Positions 15,501 to 30,500 of a stretch of 64,000 nucleotides of DNA are shown here, in pieces; within the stretch, counting starts at the first letter, position 1, and every line of letters begins with the position of its first letter. The stretch comes from Stercorarius parasiticus (Eukaryota; Chordata; Aves; Charadriiformes; Stercorariidae). Under the pieces are notes generated by a model. The model was not told the origin of the DNA, did not search any database, and saw nothing but the letters and a program-made list of their open reading frames with translations. The DNA lies in NCBI GenBank assembly GCA_013396915.1, contig VWZL01000360.1:1132805-1196804 (forward strand), in the 5' to 3' direction. Made by a program: the position numbers and the translations under genes.

Positions 15501-18500
15501 TGCTTTTTCTCTGATTCTTGTGAGTTGAGCACTTCTCATTAGCCTCCAGTGATCAGCTTGAAATGTAACCTGGCTACTATGAGTCTAAATATATCAAGAA
15601 TGCAAACTTAAAAAGCTTTTATGTAACTTTTCTCCTTTTCTTTCTAGATGGGAAAATTTTTCAGGAGAAAGTTGAATCACTTATGTACCTGAGAAATTCC
15701 AGCGGTGGTGGGAAGTCAATAGACAGTTCTGCATTTGTGATTACAACTCCAACTGGATTTACAGCTTTACCACTGGAAGGTAAAACAATGCTGGAAAAAC
15801 AAGGATATTAAGACACACTCCTTTTGCGAATGACCAGAGTGCCTTAAAGAGTTAGTCTTCCACTGATATTTCTTACAAAGCTCCCCCTGCCCCTTGAAGC
15901 TTGATGCCTGAACAGCAGAGTAAGGAGGATTGAATTGAACATGCTACCCAAACTTCTCTTCATTGTCAAGTTGAGGCAAATTGCCACATTGATGGCTCAG
16001 GCAGTGAAGTGGACCAAACAGCTGAACAATTTCATTTGCTAAACAGACTTACTAGAGATGTATGAGAATGCCTTAATCAGGCAATAGTTGAAATAATGAG
16101 CCATAAGCAGCTATCCTATCTGTGCAAAAAGGATTAAGCTGATACTTTTCTTTATTTGTGCATAATTCTTAACATCCATCTAAATATAGTATTAAAGTAT
16201 TGGCATTTAGTTATACTGCAGGTATATTTACTGTTCCTACATGATAGAGGATGGGAAAGTATATCTTATAAAGAACAACTTATGTACCTTGCTTATAAAT
16301 TAAAAATTAATAGAATTATGCTGTTAAATAAAATATGCAGTGATTTGTTATAAAAACTGAAGTAAAGTCTTAGTGCAAAATCGTTGGTGAATAGTATTTA
16401 AATGTCCACTGAAACATGTTGGTAGACTGGACCTCTTCCACAAGAGTTCCAAATGGAGCAACCTGCTGTATTTGATCCTGCTTTGAGCAAGGAGGTTGGG
16501 CTAGACAATCTCCAGAGGTGCCTTCCACCCTCAATGGTTCCATGATTCTGTAAAATTCCCACTGAGGGTTAGTTGAGAGGTTCATAATGTAAATCCAGAA
16601 ACTCCAGTATATATGCAAAAACTATTTTTCGTTTTATGTGTCTCTCAGATTTGTGACTTGCTACATATATGGCTGTGTAATAGCTTACTATCTCTACTTG
16701 ATAGGTCAAATCTGAGCTATGCCTGGTGTTGAATCAGTTATGCCACATAAAATTAGCCTGGGTCATCACTGTGTTAAATGTACGTGGAGTGTAACATTGA
16801 CAGAAAAGCTTGTTTCTGGTGTAAAAGGAATACTAAAGATATGCCTCTTTCTCTAGAGAACACTTCCAAGGCTAGTGTGCAGCAGAAGATAAGCTCTCAG
16901 GCACCTAAAAGGCTTTGCAAAAGCTTACCAGCATCTCCTAATTCCTCACCTCAAGTTCATCGAAGAAGGCTAACTGAAAGAATGGGAAGGAGTGTTGATG
17001 ACCTGCAGATTATTGGCAAGCCTGACCACATTTATTTCCAGGGTCAAACTGGTTTTGTAGGAAGTTCTGAAACCATAAAGAGAGTACAAGAAGAACTCTT
17101 TCTTAGCAGCTGTGAATCTGCAAAAACAGTTTGTGACTCAGAGTTAACATCTGCTGAAACGTTTGAAGATATTGCAAAAGAAGAGTTATCTGAAAACACA
17201 TTTGAGAGTAAAGAAGCAGATACAGACCTGAAATGTAATGAAGGTGGTGGTGCTGCAGCTGAGCCATTGCTACATCGTCCAGACAATCTAAAAGGATTGC
17301 CTTCATTTCAGAAAAGTCAGAGTAATTTTGCAGGGTTGGGCTTAGCATTTTCTGTTCATGGAGGATCATCAGCCATTGCTCGCTGGCCAAGCTTTGCTGA
17401 CAAAAAGATACTTCCTGAAGACTGGGAGGGTCTTGCTTTTTCTTCAGCTAATGAGAATACCCAAAAAACATCTGAAAGCCCTGATGACAGGTAAGCAGAT
17501 AAATAAAATAATAAATTAGCAGTAGCTCAGTATATGAGCTTTAATTTCACAGTCCTTGGTCTTGATGACTATTCTATAAAAATTAGAAGCCTGAAAATTA
17601 AGGGAATCTTTTCAATGGCTGTTGTAAACCAATTCATTAAGCTTTTAGTCTAGAATTGCATTGGTTCAATTTTTGTGTTTTTAATATAGCACACTTAAAA
17701 ATCAGGAATTTTGCTATTTACAGTAAGCATGGGAACTTATTATGCAAACTCACAAAAAACTCTCACGCAAGGTGTTCTGGTCAGATTATCTTTTTGCTAT
17801 CTGCCATCCAAAATTAAAATGTTAATGAAGAGTGGTAACAGGAGTGTTGGAGAAATGTTTGCCAGAATTCCTCCTCCTCCTGCCCCCCAAGAGTAGCTAA
17901 CAACTATGTATTTTTTCAATGTTTCTTGTTGTAGACAAACTGTGGTAAAACATTGTTCTGTTTTCAGATGTACAGAAGACTGTCTTGTGCTTATCTGTTG
18001 TGGATTATATGATCTCTTGCGTGGAGTTCTCCTAATCCTACCAGATATCATGCTAGAAGATGTGATGGACAAACTTATCCAACCTGATTATCTTATAGTT
18101 CTTGTGAACCACCCATCTCCTCTCATACAACAAGGAGTCATTAAAGTAGGCCTATATAAAATGCTTTCAGCTAAAATGTTGTGAGTTAGCATAGTTAACA
18201 TGTTGGAAACAGTTTTGTTAATACTTCTTATTTTGTATTCTTCAGTTTTCTAGACTTCTGAGCTTTAAGATATGTTTCTACCCCCACAAATTAAAAAAAA
18301 AAAGAAAAAAAAAACCCAAACACAAACATAGAATCTTTCAATACATAAATATAGTCTATGATATAAGCCAGAGGCCTTAAGACCATGTGACAGCGTTACT
18401 GATGTAAATAGAAGCAACAGCGCAGAAAGTTGGTGACCTTCTCTTCAATGTTAAACACGATGTGCTACATTAAATTAAGGTGCAAGCAAAGTTTTGACTT

Positions 18501-21500
18501 CTAACACTGTTGACTTTCAATTATTCTGGAGAGTCATCCACATATTTGTGACCTTGAACATTTGAGGCTTCAAAATGTCTTCAGAGACTTCTGTAGTATT
18601 GACAAGGACAATGTTCCTGGATGGTGACATTATGTAGATGAAAAATCTTTGAGTAGATTTGTATTTTAATTTGAAGAAGAATAAGATTATATGGCTTCAT
18701 TAACAAAATGATCCAAAAAATCATGCATGCACTTGCATACACACTAAAGTGCAGGATTTAACAAGTATAAAAAGTTTGAATGTATTTATGTATGCATTCT
18801 GTAACTGTTGTGTTTGTGATTTCACCTTCTCCAAACTTGACCGGAAAACCTAAGAGTCTTCAGATTAAAAGGATTAAGTCAACTGTTGGTTGTAACAAGG
18901 GCAGCGTAGGTTGTAGTTGCAATAATGCAATTGAAGTCTTTAATCTGGAATTTTAAAATTTTTCATTTCAAACTGTTCAAATCACATACAAGAACTTAGC
19001 TTTCAAGGGAGTTATATTAAATGTTTAAATCTTACATCATAATTATGCATTTTTTTTAGCTGTTGGATGCATATTTCAACAGAGCAAGGAGGGAGCAGAA
19101 GGAGAAATTCTTAAAGAATCGTGGCTTCTCCTTGCTAGCCAACCAGCTGTACCTTCACCAGGGGACTCAGGAAGTTATAGAGTGCTTTTTGGAAATGCTC
19201 TTTGGACGCTCTGTTGGCTTGGATGAAGAGTAAGTAAGATTTAATCCTTTTAATTTTTGCATCCTGTAACTTAATACTTGAACTACAAGCATCACACTTT
19301 GGAGACAAGGATGTGATAGGTTTCTAATTCCTATTCTCTTCCTAGTAGTCAACAATTATAAAAAAAAAAACAAACTTCCTTCAAAACTGTTTTGAAATGT
19401 TTTGCTTGTAGCTTTAACATTTAAATGTATTAAACTTCTTATGACTATTGTATGGCCCTTAAGCTGTTTGTAAGCAACTTCATCTGACAGGTGCTATCAA
19501 CTGGGATCTTCTAAACCCTCACCCTTTCTGAGGGCCTCAGAGGCCTTTGCACTTTAAATGTCCTGTAATCAGTTTAACTCTTCCTGTTCTTCCTGATCCT
19601 ACATGAAACTCTGATTTACATCCTCGGAAGTTTTTAGTAGTCACTAGACTTCTGATACTGGGTTTTGGTAGGTGATTAAGGAAAAAGCTTGATGCCACTG
19701 CTGCTTCCTTGGCTTGTCCCCAAGTTTTAATCCCTATTTCCTTTAGGGAAAATCCCACAGATACACCGTTTCCTTGAACCAAAGAGTACCTCATGTTGAC
19801 AGGAAAGGAGATTACCTTTTAGCAGAAAATTACCTAAGTAAATGATATTTTTTAGAATTAGTCTGACTACTTAATGATTGTACAGGGAGAACATGCATCT
19901 AAGTATAGCCAGCAGTGCAAAAATCTTGCAAAAAGCTCCTTATCGGTTGCTGCCTTGGCAGGATTTGTAGCCAAATTACTTCTGCCTGTTGGCCTGATGT
20001 TCACACCCCCCCGCTCCACCCCAAAAATATTCCTGTTTAACTGCAAGACTTAAACCTGGCTGCTTAACTAAACCCGAAGCAGAGAACTGTTATTTCCTTG
20101 GGATTGAATATGGGGCTGGAAAGGTAATTCTAATGACTCAGGTTTTTAGGATTGTGTATAATAGTCATGTGATGGGCTGATAATCTTAAAATAGCAATCC
20201 AATTTCTTCATGCACAAGTAATACAAGGTTTGAAGCACTGGTCTGACTTCTACAATTGCAATAAGCCAGCAGCTGCCAAACTGAATTAAACTTCAGCAGT
20301 AATAGATATAGGATATCAAACCTACTGTCAGTCAGCATATTATTATGTTGATGCCAAGCTGTATCTGGTTTCTTGATAGTATCTGTGCCAGTTGTAATAT
20401 TTATTACTGGAAAGATGGTGCATCTTTTTTGTTTCTATGCTGATTAAAAAACCCCTCTGTTTTCATGAAATCTATATTGTAGACAGTTGGTAGTTAGCTG
20501 AAGCTTCAGATAACCTTTTTCCTTATGGCTCTGAAGTGTTTATTTTGCTCTCATGTCATTTAGTAGACAGACATTGATACTGCAATGAAATGTAGGAAAT
20601 TGCCATTGACATCTTTACCAAAATACTGGCGTAGATTGGTATTTCAGTTGCATATACTACTTGTATATACCAGGTTGCTGTTTTAAGGATGTCACTCACT
20701 TATATTTATTTTGATAGATTTGATCTGGAAGATGTCAAGAATGTTGGACTCTTTCAAAAATGGTGTGTGATTCCTGTTCTGGGTCTTATAGAGAACTCTC
20801 TGTATGATAATGTTCTGCTGCATAACTGCTTCTGTCTCCTGCTGCAAATCATAAATTCCTGCTCAAAAGTTGCAGACCTACTGCTCGATAATGGTTTGCT
20901 CTACGTGTTGTGTAATACGCTGGCTGCTCTCAATGGACTAGAAACAAAGTGAGTATTGTATCAGTTGCTATAAAATAGTCCCGGTACAACCTTAAGCCTA
21001 GCAAAAATTATTGTACTGTATTTGTTACACTTTCTAAAATGGTCAGAGAGCTTGTATACAAGTAACACTAGTTTAGAGGTTTTCAGCTTTAATTATACCT
21101 GTAAGTGAAAGTTAATGTTTAGATACCCAGTTCAAACAATGGAATATAAACTTTCAAGTGAAATGACATTTTAAAATGCAAGTTTGTCACACTGTGTCCA
21201 CTTTGAATGCTTTTCCTAATAAAACTCACCTGAACAGTAAGATAAAAGCCCAGGAGATGGTAGCATTCTACTGTATCTATAGCCAATGTCAAAACTTCAG
21301 AAGTCTCTCCTGTGTTGCCTGTGATTTAATATTTGAGACTTTGAGTAACTTAAGTAACTTAAATGACTTCATTAATTACGAACATTCTGTACTTTAAGAA
21401 AAGTTATACAGTGAAGGAAGGAGAGGTGAGGCTTTGTTAATTTATTTCATTAGTTTGTATCCTGAAGAAATAGACAGATTTCCTTTTTACTCCAGTGTAG

Positions 21501-24500
21501 TTTGTTCTGCATGGCTACAAATTGAGATATTAGCCTGAATTTTTTTTTGAGAAATACAGGATTTCAGACCTGTTCTTTAACTTAGAAATCTGATAATAAT
21601 ACATCATTGCTTTTCCAATAAAACTTTGTTACAATCGTAATGTTAGAATGTCTCAAAGGTTTGCAGGCTTCCAGTCTACCAAAGTTAATGCTGAAGAGGT
21701 GTCTGATTACAATTTTCTAGCCTTCGGCAGTAATATTTCTATATGAAGTACAATATCGTATTAGGTACGGTTGGCAGAAATAGCAAGGGGAATACTAATG
21801 GGTCTTGTTATGGTTTACAATCTACTAGAATTGTCATGTTTCTGGTAACTCCAACTTTGTTTGCAGCATTCCCTTGAATGACTACAAGTTACTTGCATGC
21901 GATATACAACAGCTACTGGTAGCAGTTGCAATTCATGCCTGCAGCTCCTCAGGTTCTCAATATTTTCGTGTTATTGAAGACCTCATTGTGCTGCTGGGTC
22001 ATCTTCAAAATAGTAAAAATGCAAGGATGCAAAGTAAGTTACCTGCTTATTTTTGGGGTCATGGGACTGGAGAAGTAAATCCCTTCCCCATTGATTTTTT
22101 TTTTTTGTTTAAATTAATATTCCTACTGAGGGAGAAGGGGGAGTTATCTGGTGATGGATCTTCTTTCTCTTCTAAGTGGTTCTCAAAGTAGTAGTTTTCC
22201 TCAGGAGCCTGCCTTGTGGTAAAGAATTGTGTACTGCTAATCTGAACAAATGGCGACTGTAAAAGTTCACTAAGGGTATTTAAATGGAAACGTTCCATAC
22301 AGTTTCATTTAGCTTATTTCAGAGTAATCAAATTCAATGGCTTTTCCATGAGAACTCACTTATGTACAGTCTGTATCTGTGGAATAGTGAGGTGGCTTTC
22401 TATGTGACTCTGTGGAATCGAGAGTTTTTTACAGCTCTTGACACATTTTGTGTTCTTTTACTTTTTACAAGCATCTGGTAAAAATTCTTGAAGACATGTA
22501 AAGAATATCATATGTTCTTTGCATATCTCTCTCTGTAGATATGGCAGTTGTTCTGCAGTTAAGAGTTCTTCAAGCAGCTATTGAATTAATAAAAACTACA
22601 GCAAACCAAGATGCTCAGGAGCAGACCGGTTCAGTCCCATCACTGTCTGCACCACATCGGGCTATGTTTCAAAAGCGTAAAGGCATTGCTGGTGAGTAGC
22701 GAAAGCATAGTATTCTTGTATTTTCTCCTATATCTACTTTCAAAATGTAATTTCAGTGATACAACAAATGAGTACTGCTGCTTTGCTTTTTCTGTGGGTT
22801 TGCTTTATAAGTCAATATGTATATTTTTAGAATAGTGTAGCCTGTACCTATTTTGAATTTATGGGGTTTTTACATTAGGAGGAGGGAGGGGGCAACAAAA
22901 ATAAAACTTGGGACACCTTATTCTTACTGCAGTATCTAAAGCCAGATTTTACCTTCTTCTGGGATTCTCTTCAATTCACAAGTAAAGATGTTTTTAATGT
23001 AATTCATAGTGATTTTAATAGCCATCTTCACAGTAAGGAAATACCAAAGTAAAGCTAGTGCTTGTAACTTTAACACAGCTGTGACATGGGAATTGCATTG
23101 TTGCACTACTTTTAATTAGTGATCATCCTGAAGTAAACACCCTGGCACTCCAAACTTATAGATGGGAATTTGAGATTCCTAGATGCCACTGTGGATGTGC
23201 TTGTAAAATGTTTGTGCAGTTCTAGGTTTAACAGTGATACTTCCTCTGTATTTGATGGATTGTGAATCACTCTGGAAAGGTTTTGGGGTCCTCTGGCTGG
23301 AAATGGATTTTGTATGTCTCTCATAAATAAAGCTGCATTTAAGACTTTGTAGAAGATATAACTTAAGAACCTGACATGCATTTGAGGGTTTAAACCAAAA
23401 CAATAAAACAAACCACTACTATTCCCGTTTATTATGGGGAATGTTTCTCTTGATGTGGTCAGCTTTTGAGGTCCCTCTCCATCAGCCTAGTAAACATAGT
23501 GAAAATTTTTTTATACTAGAGAATCTGGTTAGGCACTAAAGATAAATAAAATTAAAAAAGAAGTTATTTCTGAAAGAAGCAGGTACAGTCAAGGCCCACC
23601 AGTTCATGTCAAGAAAATCTTAAGGAATATTCTTATAAGTTAGAAATAGTACTTCCATCAAAATTACTGGCAATGGGTATGGTACAAAATGTGTTTGTTT
23701 ATAAGCTGTTAATATAACAGATTCCTCATTTGTGCTGATAAAGCTACTTTTTGATATGCAATAATTTTTTGTTGTATCATTGATTTTTTTAATCCTTTAT
23801 CCTAATTCTACAGTAAAAACAGGAATAAATAACTTTTTTAGAATCCGCTTTACACAAAAATATGCAAGTTGTACAATAAATCTGATCTTGAGACTAACTC
23901 ATTTCATGATACCACTTCTTGAATTTTTATATATTTATTTTCAAATAGAAAAGCTTTTAAAAGAGGGATACAAACACTCAAATGACACCTATATTCCCTT
24001 CAATATTAATGTATTCCAAATCTTTTGTTTCCTCAAAAGATGTGAACTCTTTGTATGAAAGCAGTTGCAGAGCGATTAATTTCTTATGCATTTTAGTAGG
24101 ATGCTATTAATGCTTCTCTACTTAAAGGCTCCAGAAAGTTTTCACTTGCTCAGTCTGATGCTCTGCTGATGAAAATGCGTTCACTAGCAACTGAGGAATT
24201 CAACATGATGATGCAGCGGAGAATGAGCCAAGAACATCCTATCCAAGCCACTGAGACCGAGTTTGTACAAAGGCTGCAGAGGCTGACTGTTCTAGCTGTT
24301 AACAGACTCATTTATTTAGGTAGGATTTCTTTTTTGTTCATTTCTGTTTTGACAGAGCCAATGTAGTGCTATATGAAAAATGGGTTCTTGCTTTTGGAGT
24401 GTTGAAGTGTTTGAGAGGGAAGTAATACCATTGACGCTAGTTCAATGGATTTAAACATAAAACATCATTCTCTCGGTGATTTGTCTCACAGTATTATGTA

Positions 24501-27500
24501 ACTGACAATCTGGATACAGTTTTTATCTGAATGAACGGAACAAGTTATTTTAATTCTACATTAGTCCATTCATGTGTTAACTGCCTGAATTATTACCTGA
24601 AGATTTAACTCTGCCAAAGGGAGCATCTGTTCTCTTAAAATGCATCGGTTTGCATGTTTCTATGAAATGGCTACATTTATTAGCAAGACTTGATGACTTT
24701 GGGGGCTAGTTCAAATTCCACAGAAGCAAGAGAAAGAGTTTAGCATGTGGGACAAATAGAGTGGCTCTGTGATCAACTGTAAATGCTGAATAAATTGGTT
24801 CATAAGGGAATTGAAATAAGGAATAGTTTTTGATATTTAAAATTAATAAAAGTATGGTAAGTATAGTAGTAAAGGCAATGTTTGCTTTGATGCCAACTAA
24901 AGGATCATAGGATTTTCTTGCTTGAGATGGTACTGATCAAGATGTGCCTCTTAAATTTTAAGCATCTACTGAAGAGTGCCTTGATGTACTGGGTATAACA
25001 GAAACCACAAGTCAAAGCAGACTTTCAGCATCCCAGCTAGAAGTTCCTGAAGAGGAAAGCCAGCAAGAACTACCTAACAGAACAAATCCTTTTCTTAAAG
25101 AAATGTTCAAAATGTTGGTGGAAGGAATCAAAGTATCCATTGTAAGTAATTAGGTGTTGTCCGCACTAAAGTATATTTCATAAGTTTCCTTTATTAGGAA
25201 CTTCTTATGCATGATGTCTTCTGTCCGTAAATCCTTTCCTTGCTGCCTCTCTCAATTCAGCTGTGGCATTAAAATCTCAGTTCAGCTTCCCAGTTATTTT
25301 GCAATTGTAAAATAAATGCATCTGCTCTGATTTTTTTACCTTGACATTTAGCAAAACTCTGCTTCTTGAACAAGCAGACAAAGGTTAAATAGATTTGTGT
25401 AGTCCACAATTTTGCATTGTCTCTTAAACCTCAACGTTTAAGTTTGCTGGAGCCTATAAAGCAAAATCTGTTGTGCATCCACAGATGATGGAGAGTTTCT
25501 GAGCAATTTGTGTCTGTAATATATTTTAGAGTTGGTGATCTAATTGGGGGGGAAGGGGAACTTTCTCTTTTTTTTAATTGTTGCCAAAGGGCTGAGAGGT
25601 TTCTTTTCTAGCATACAGGTGTTAGTTTGTCAACCTTTCCAAGGTGATCAGGTTTTGCTTGGGTAATTTGAAATGGTGTTATCGGAAAACTTAACTTGCT
25701 GCTTCTTACCTCTTTATTTCTCTTAGGCCGTCTTTATAAAAAGTAGTGCAACCTAATTTTCTTTCTAGCTCTGGAAAATTAATTTTTTTAGGTCTGTTAT
25801 CTTTCCATCGTGCCATACTTATAGTACTTTTCAAAGATGGCAGGTTTATTCTTGTGAGTACAGGCACCTCAATCCAATGCCTGGTTTCTAATCTTTTGAG
25901 GTAACCCATTCCGAAACTAGTGATTAATGAGGAAGGACTATTCATTCAAAAAAAAAGCAAACAAAAAAATTCTTTGATTTTTTTTTAAACCCTCTACATT
26001 ACAGTTCTCACTTCTTGGATTTTTTCTAACTGAATATCCAGTTTAGCTAGAAGCTGCATTCCTAATATTGGCAGATTGAGAGCAAAAATCCTTATTTTAC
26101 TAGAATGAACAAACCCTTCTTTCATTTTTAGTAGGACATCTTTTAACCCATAATAATAATCAGTAAACTAAAACACTATTTATGTTGAAAAATCTTTATT
26201 CTTACATTTTGATCATAGTAACTGTGTTTGTTTTGTAATGTGAGAACTTGGTAAAAGGAAGGCCTAGCCCTGTAATATTAAAAAAAATTGTCTCTCTTAC
26301 TTAGGGCACCAGCAGAATGAACACACCGAAGCAGCAGTGGAAGAGAATCCTCTTGTCGTGTAAAGACACGTTCCGTACGCAACTTGGCAGGCTTCTTGTG
26401 CACAACTTGTCTCCATCGAGGCCACTACAAGAGAGAAAGCAGGCTTTGGAGATGGTACATGAAGTAAACCATCACGAGATTATGCGTGACTGTCTTAGCC
26501 CAACTTTGCAAGTAAGCTTGAGAGTGTTTGAGAGAAGCTTGTAAAACCTGTATTCAATTTTTTTGTTTAAATTTTACCATTATTTAGAACTATGTGTGGC
26601 TAAAGCTGTTCGTGGTTGTTTTAGCACTGTTTGGTGTAATGACAGTCATGTCATACAAAATGCCTGTGTGTGGCTCTGCAATTGCAGTATTATCCTGAGG
26701 GTAGATAGTTTTGTAAGAGGCAAGATAGGATTACATCTGAGTGTGTTGACTCTGTAGCACATCAAACATCACATATTCTCTGTAGTGCAGAAACAAAAGG
26801 TGGTGCTAGTTTTAACATGAAGAATTTTACTGAGGATGCTTGAAATTAAGGTACCCTGAAAAAGCAGATTAATGAAGGAATTACCCTTGCCTTGGAACTC
26901 TAGCTATAGACTTCCTGAAACTTGTAAGAACTGATTGCTATGAAATTTTAAGAGGCAGTCAGTCCTCAATCAAAGCGGTCCTCTATCTCTTCTTATTTAG
27001 CCTTTACTAATTCTTAAAGTGGGACTGTGTATTGTACATTCTTTCCTCAAATAGCTGAACAGTTTCTCCCTGCTTTTCTGGGTTTGTCAGGAAAAAGCTT
27101 TTTTATTGTACTCTGTTAGTGCAAGCTTGAGAGAAAGCATTTCTTAGAGACATGGTCAGGAATCAGGTAGAAACGTGGCTGTTAGAGATCTTCAGGAGCT
27201 GCAAGAATGAAATAAATTGTGTAAGACATGCCACAGTTAGAGTCACTGTATACTAAGGAGAGAAAGTACATATTAGATGAACCTATGACACTTCTGCATT
27301 TCTGCTCACATATACATTATTTAATTAAGCTAATGCTTTCACCTGTAAGAAAAGAGATGATACGTTAGCAGTGGCTTCTTTGGGGGAGTGTCATGTTGAG
27401 TGCATTTATGGCCTATGTGTGCTTAACTTCATTATCTGTCAGCTCTAATTTGGTTAAACAAGGTGTAGCATTCTTGGCATGCGAAATTAGGAGTCTCTGG

Positions 27501-30500
27501 CACATTTCCTGAAGTATAAACAAGGCTGCAGGAGCTGAGTATTTGGAAAAGAAACTTAGCTTTCCTGTGAGCCATTTGAAAAGTCACAAGATGCTGGGGG
27601 AAGTTTTATCATGTGGAGGATTAAATTCAGCATGTTCTTTCTAGTTTTATAAAAGTTCGTCTTCGAATCTTAAAGCAGCCATTTTCTCTAAATCAGAGAA
27701 AAATTAGAAGAAACCTGTTCAGGAGAATAAGGGGAATAAAGTTGGAGGAAAACATTGTTCAGTGTTGTGTTGTAGAAATGAGAATGACCATACTTTTTTT
27801 TTTACCCTTCCTACCTCTTTTCATCTTTTAGCATGGACCTAAATTAGTACTCTATTTATTTGAATTCATGCACAATCACAGCGATGAAATGACCAAAGAA
27901 CAACAAAGAACAGCAGGAGACTTTGTGAATACTTTAAAATGTTGTGGCTATAAATGCATTCCTCTGAGCCCGCGACCAAAACCAGATGTAATAAAAGCTT
28001 TGAAAGAGGTTTGTGAATAAAAGCTTTATTCAAAAACTGGGTATGTTTGAGACAATTGTCTATTATGTGGGGTCAGAGTTTTACTGCAGACAGCTGTTTT
28101 GTTTGCTTGATGCATGGCTTATGCTTTTGGGGATTCTCTTTATGTTCTGAATACTTCTGTTACGTATACTCAGCGCTTCACAGCAAGCTCGCATGTTAAT
28201 GCTTCTTGGTTAAGCGTGTTACTTAACCCAAGCAAAAGTGAGAGCTCATAATAAGTTACTAGTATCGCTCATGTCAGGGAAAAAAATAATTTTCATGGGT
28301 CCTTGTAAAAAAAAAAAACCACTATCTCTAAATATAATAAGACTGTAGTAACTGAAATGAAGTCGTGATGGTTTTAAATGCTGGGAAGATATCAGCTGAA
28401 CAGTTTTGTCAGTCTTCCCTTTTTAAATTGGCATATGCTTTAGCCTCGGCGTCCTTATTTTGTCCCTCTGAAAAAAAAAAAGTAACATATAAAACTTCCA
28501 CTCAGGATCAGAAGAAATATGAGATGGAAGAAGGTGTAAACAAAGCTGCCTGGGAGAAGACAATGGCTAATAATCGGCAAAAGTAAGTGCCTTCTAAAAG
28601 GGGCTGCAAGAACTCTGTAAGAATATTGTGTTCGGCATACCCCATTGCAAAATTGCCTATGTGATTATTATAGATGCTTTTTTCACATTAACAGTACTTC
28701 TGGCTTTCAGGTTTTAATTTTACCATTCTAAAAACAGCTTGATTGTAGGTATATGCATTTTGATAGGTTGTATAATAAATGGCATTGTGTGAACTTCAGG
28801 AAAAACTAAATTATTTTTTGAACATTTGGCATTCCAGCCTTAGTTTTACAGCTGTTGTATCTGTCCAGTCATCTCTCTTGTTGCTGTGATCTGTGCAATT
28901 AAATGTTAGGCAAATGTCCCTGCAACTAACTCTGATTTTCAACAAATAAAATATCATTATATTCAGCATAGTGTTCACAAAAAGAACACTTGTGAGCTAC
29001 AGAGACTGCCGCTAATTGGCGTAATATAAGCTTAGGTATCTTGTGGTAGATTAAGAGGTTCTTTCCACTAATTTATATTTCAGGCTCTGCCATAAAAATC
29101 AAATCTGAGATGCACACACAACATGCTTTAATGCAGGCAACTATAGCAGCTGTAAAGGTCAGCTTAGTCAGGTCTGTCTAGATAAATGATAAGACTTTAC
29201 TATGTTGAATAACTTAGAGATTTGAGCAGTGGTAAATTGCTGTTCTTAAAATTTTTATTGCAATGAGTATAGGTTAGTTAGTGAAGCATGCTAATATATA
29301 GCCATTGGTCTTCTGATTGGCTTGTCTTGTAATAGCTTTTTTTGAAGGCTCAGAAGTAGAAGGTATTCACAAGTCTTGTGAAAATCTTGTAGGCTAAGTT
29401 ACTCTGCATCTGCTGTAAAAAGAACTATGGATATCTCCTGCCAAACTGATTGTATTTTATAAGTGTTTTTAGTGTTTTCCCTTCCCTTTTCAGTGTGTGT
29501 GTGACATTTTTAAAGCACATCTCTTTTTCCTCAGTCTCTTTCAACGTCTGGATACAAAATCTAAAGACATTTCTAAAATAGCTGGAGACATCACACAAGC
29601 TGTGTCTCTGTCACAAGGAATGGAAAGGAAGAAAGTAATCCAGCACATCAGGGGGATGTATAAGGCAGAGCTAAGTGCCAGCAGACACTGGCAGGAACTT
29701 GTTCAGCAGCTTACCCATGATCGGTAAGTTGTTCTCTTGTCTCAGTGGAAAAGCAAGACAGACTCAATGCCTGACATGCACTTTTCACTCTACTGAGAGG
29801 CACATGAAATGTAGATGATATTATGATATTAAAATTAGAATTACTCTTCTAATCATCTGATGGTTAAAGATTTGTAAAATACTTCATTTATTCTCCTGTT
29901 TTTTTAGAGTGAATAGCCTAGTAGTATTTCTGTGCCATTTAGACAGTTTTTTGTCAGGTACATTTTGCTGTGCCTAATAGAATGAAGAATGTAATAAAGT
30001 TTTTGTATCTCACATTACATTGACAAAGTAACAAAACATTTTTTGGGTAATGTTATTAACATTAGCATCCAGATACTGTGTTTGCTAATCTGCATAGAGC
30101 AAAAGATGTTAAGTCTTGACAGGAAACCAAGCAATAGTATTTTTGCCACTGCAGAACTAGTGTTTTATCACATTTGCAGCAGCTGAGTTTTCAAAATATA
30201 GTATTGGGCGCATTGTATTGCTGTTTTCATCACAATTAGTGACTTCAAGAGCAGTCTTACAGTAGCTCATAAGTAGTCAGTCAGTGAGATCGCTCATGAA
30301 AAACTACAGAATTCAGTCTTTTGATACTCTTTCAGAAATAATTGCCCACTGTACTACTGTGAAACTTCTGCCTTTCTACTCGTTAAGGAAGAACAGAATG
30401 AATAAGCATATATACTGCCTCTGCTGCCAAACTCTAACATACTTTGTTTTTTTCAGAGCACTCTGGTATGACCCAGTCTATTACCCAACGTCTTGGCAAC

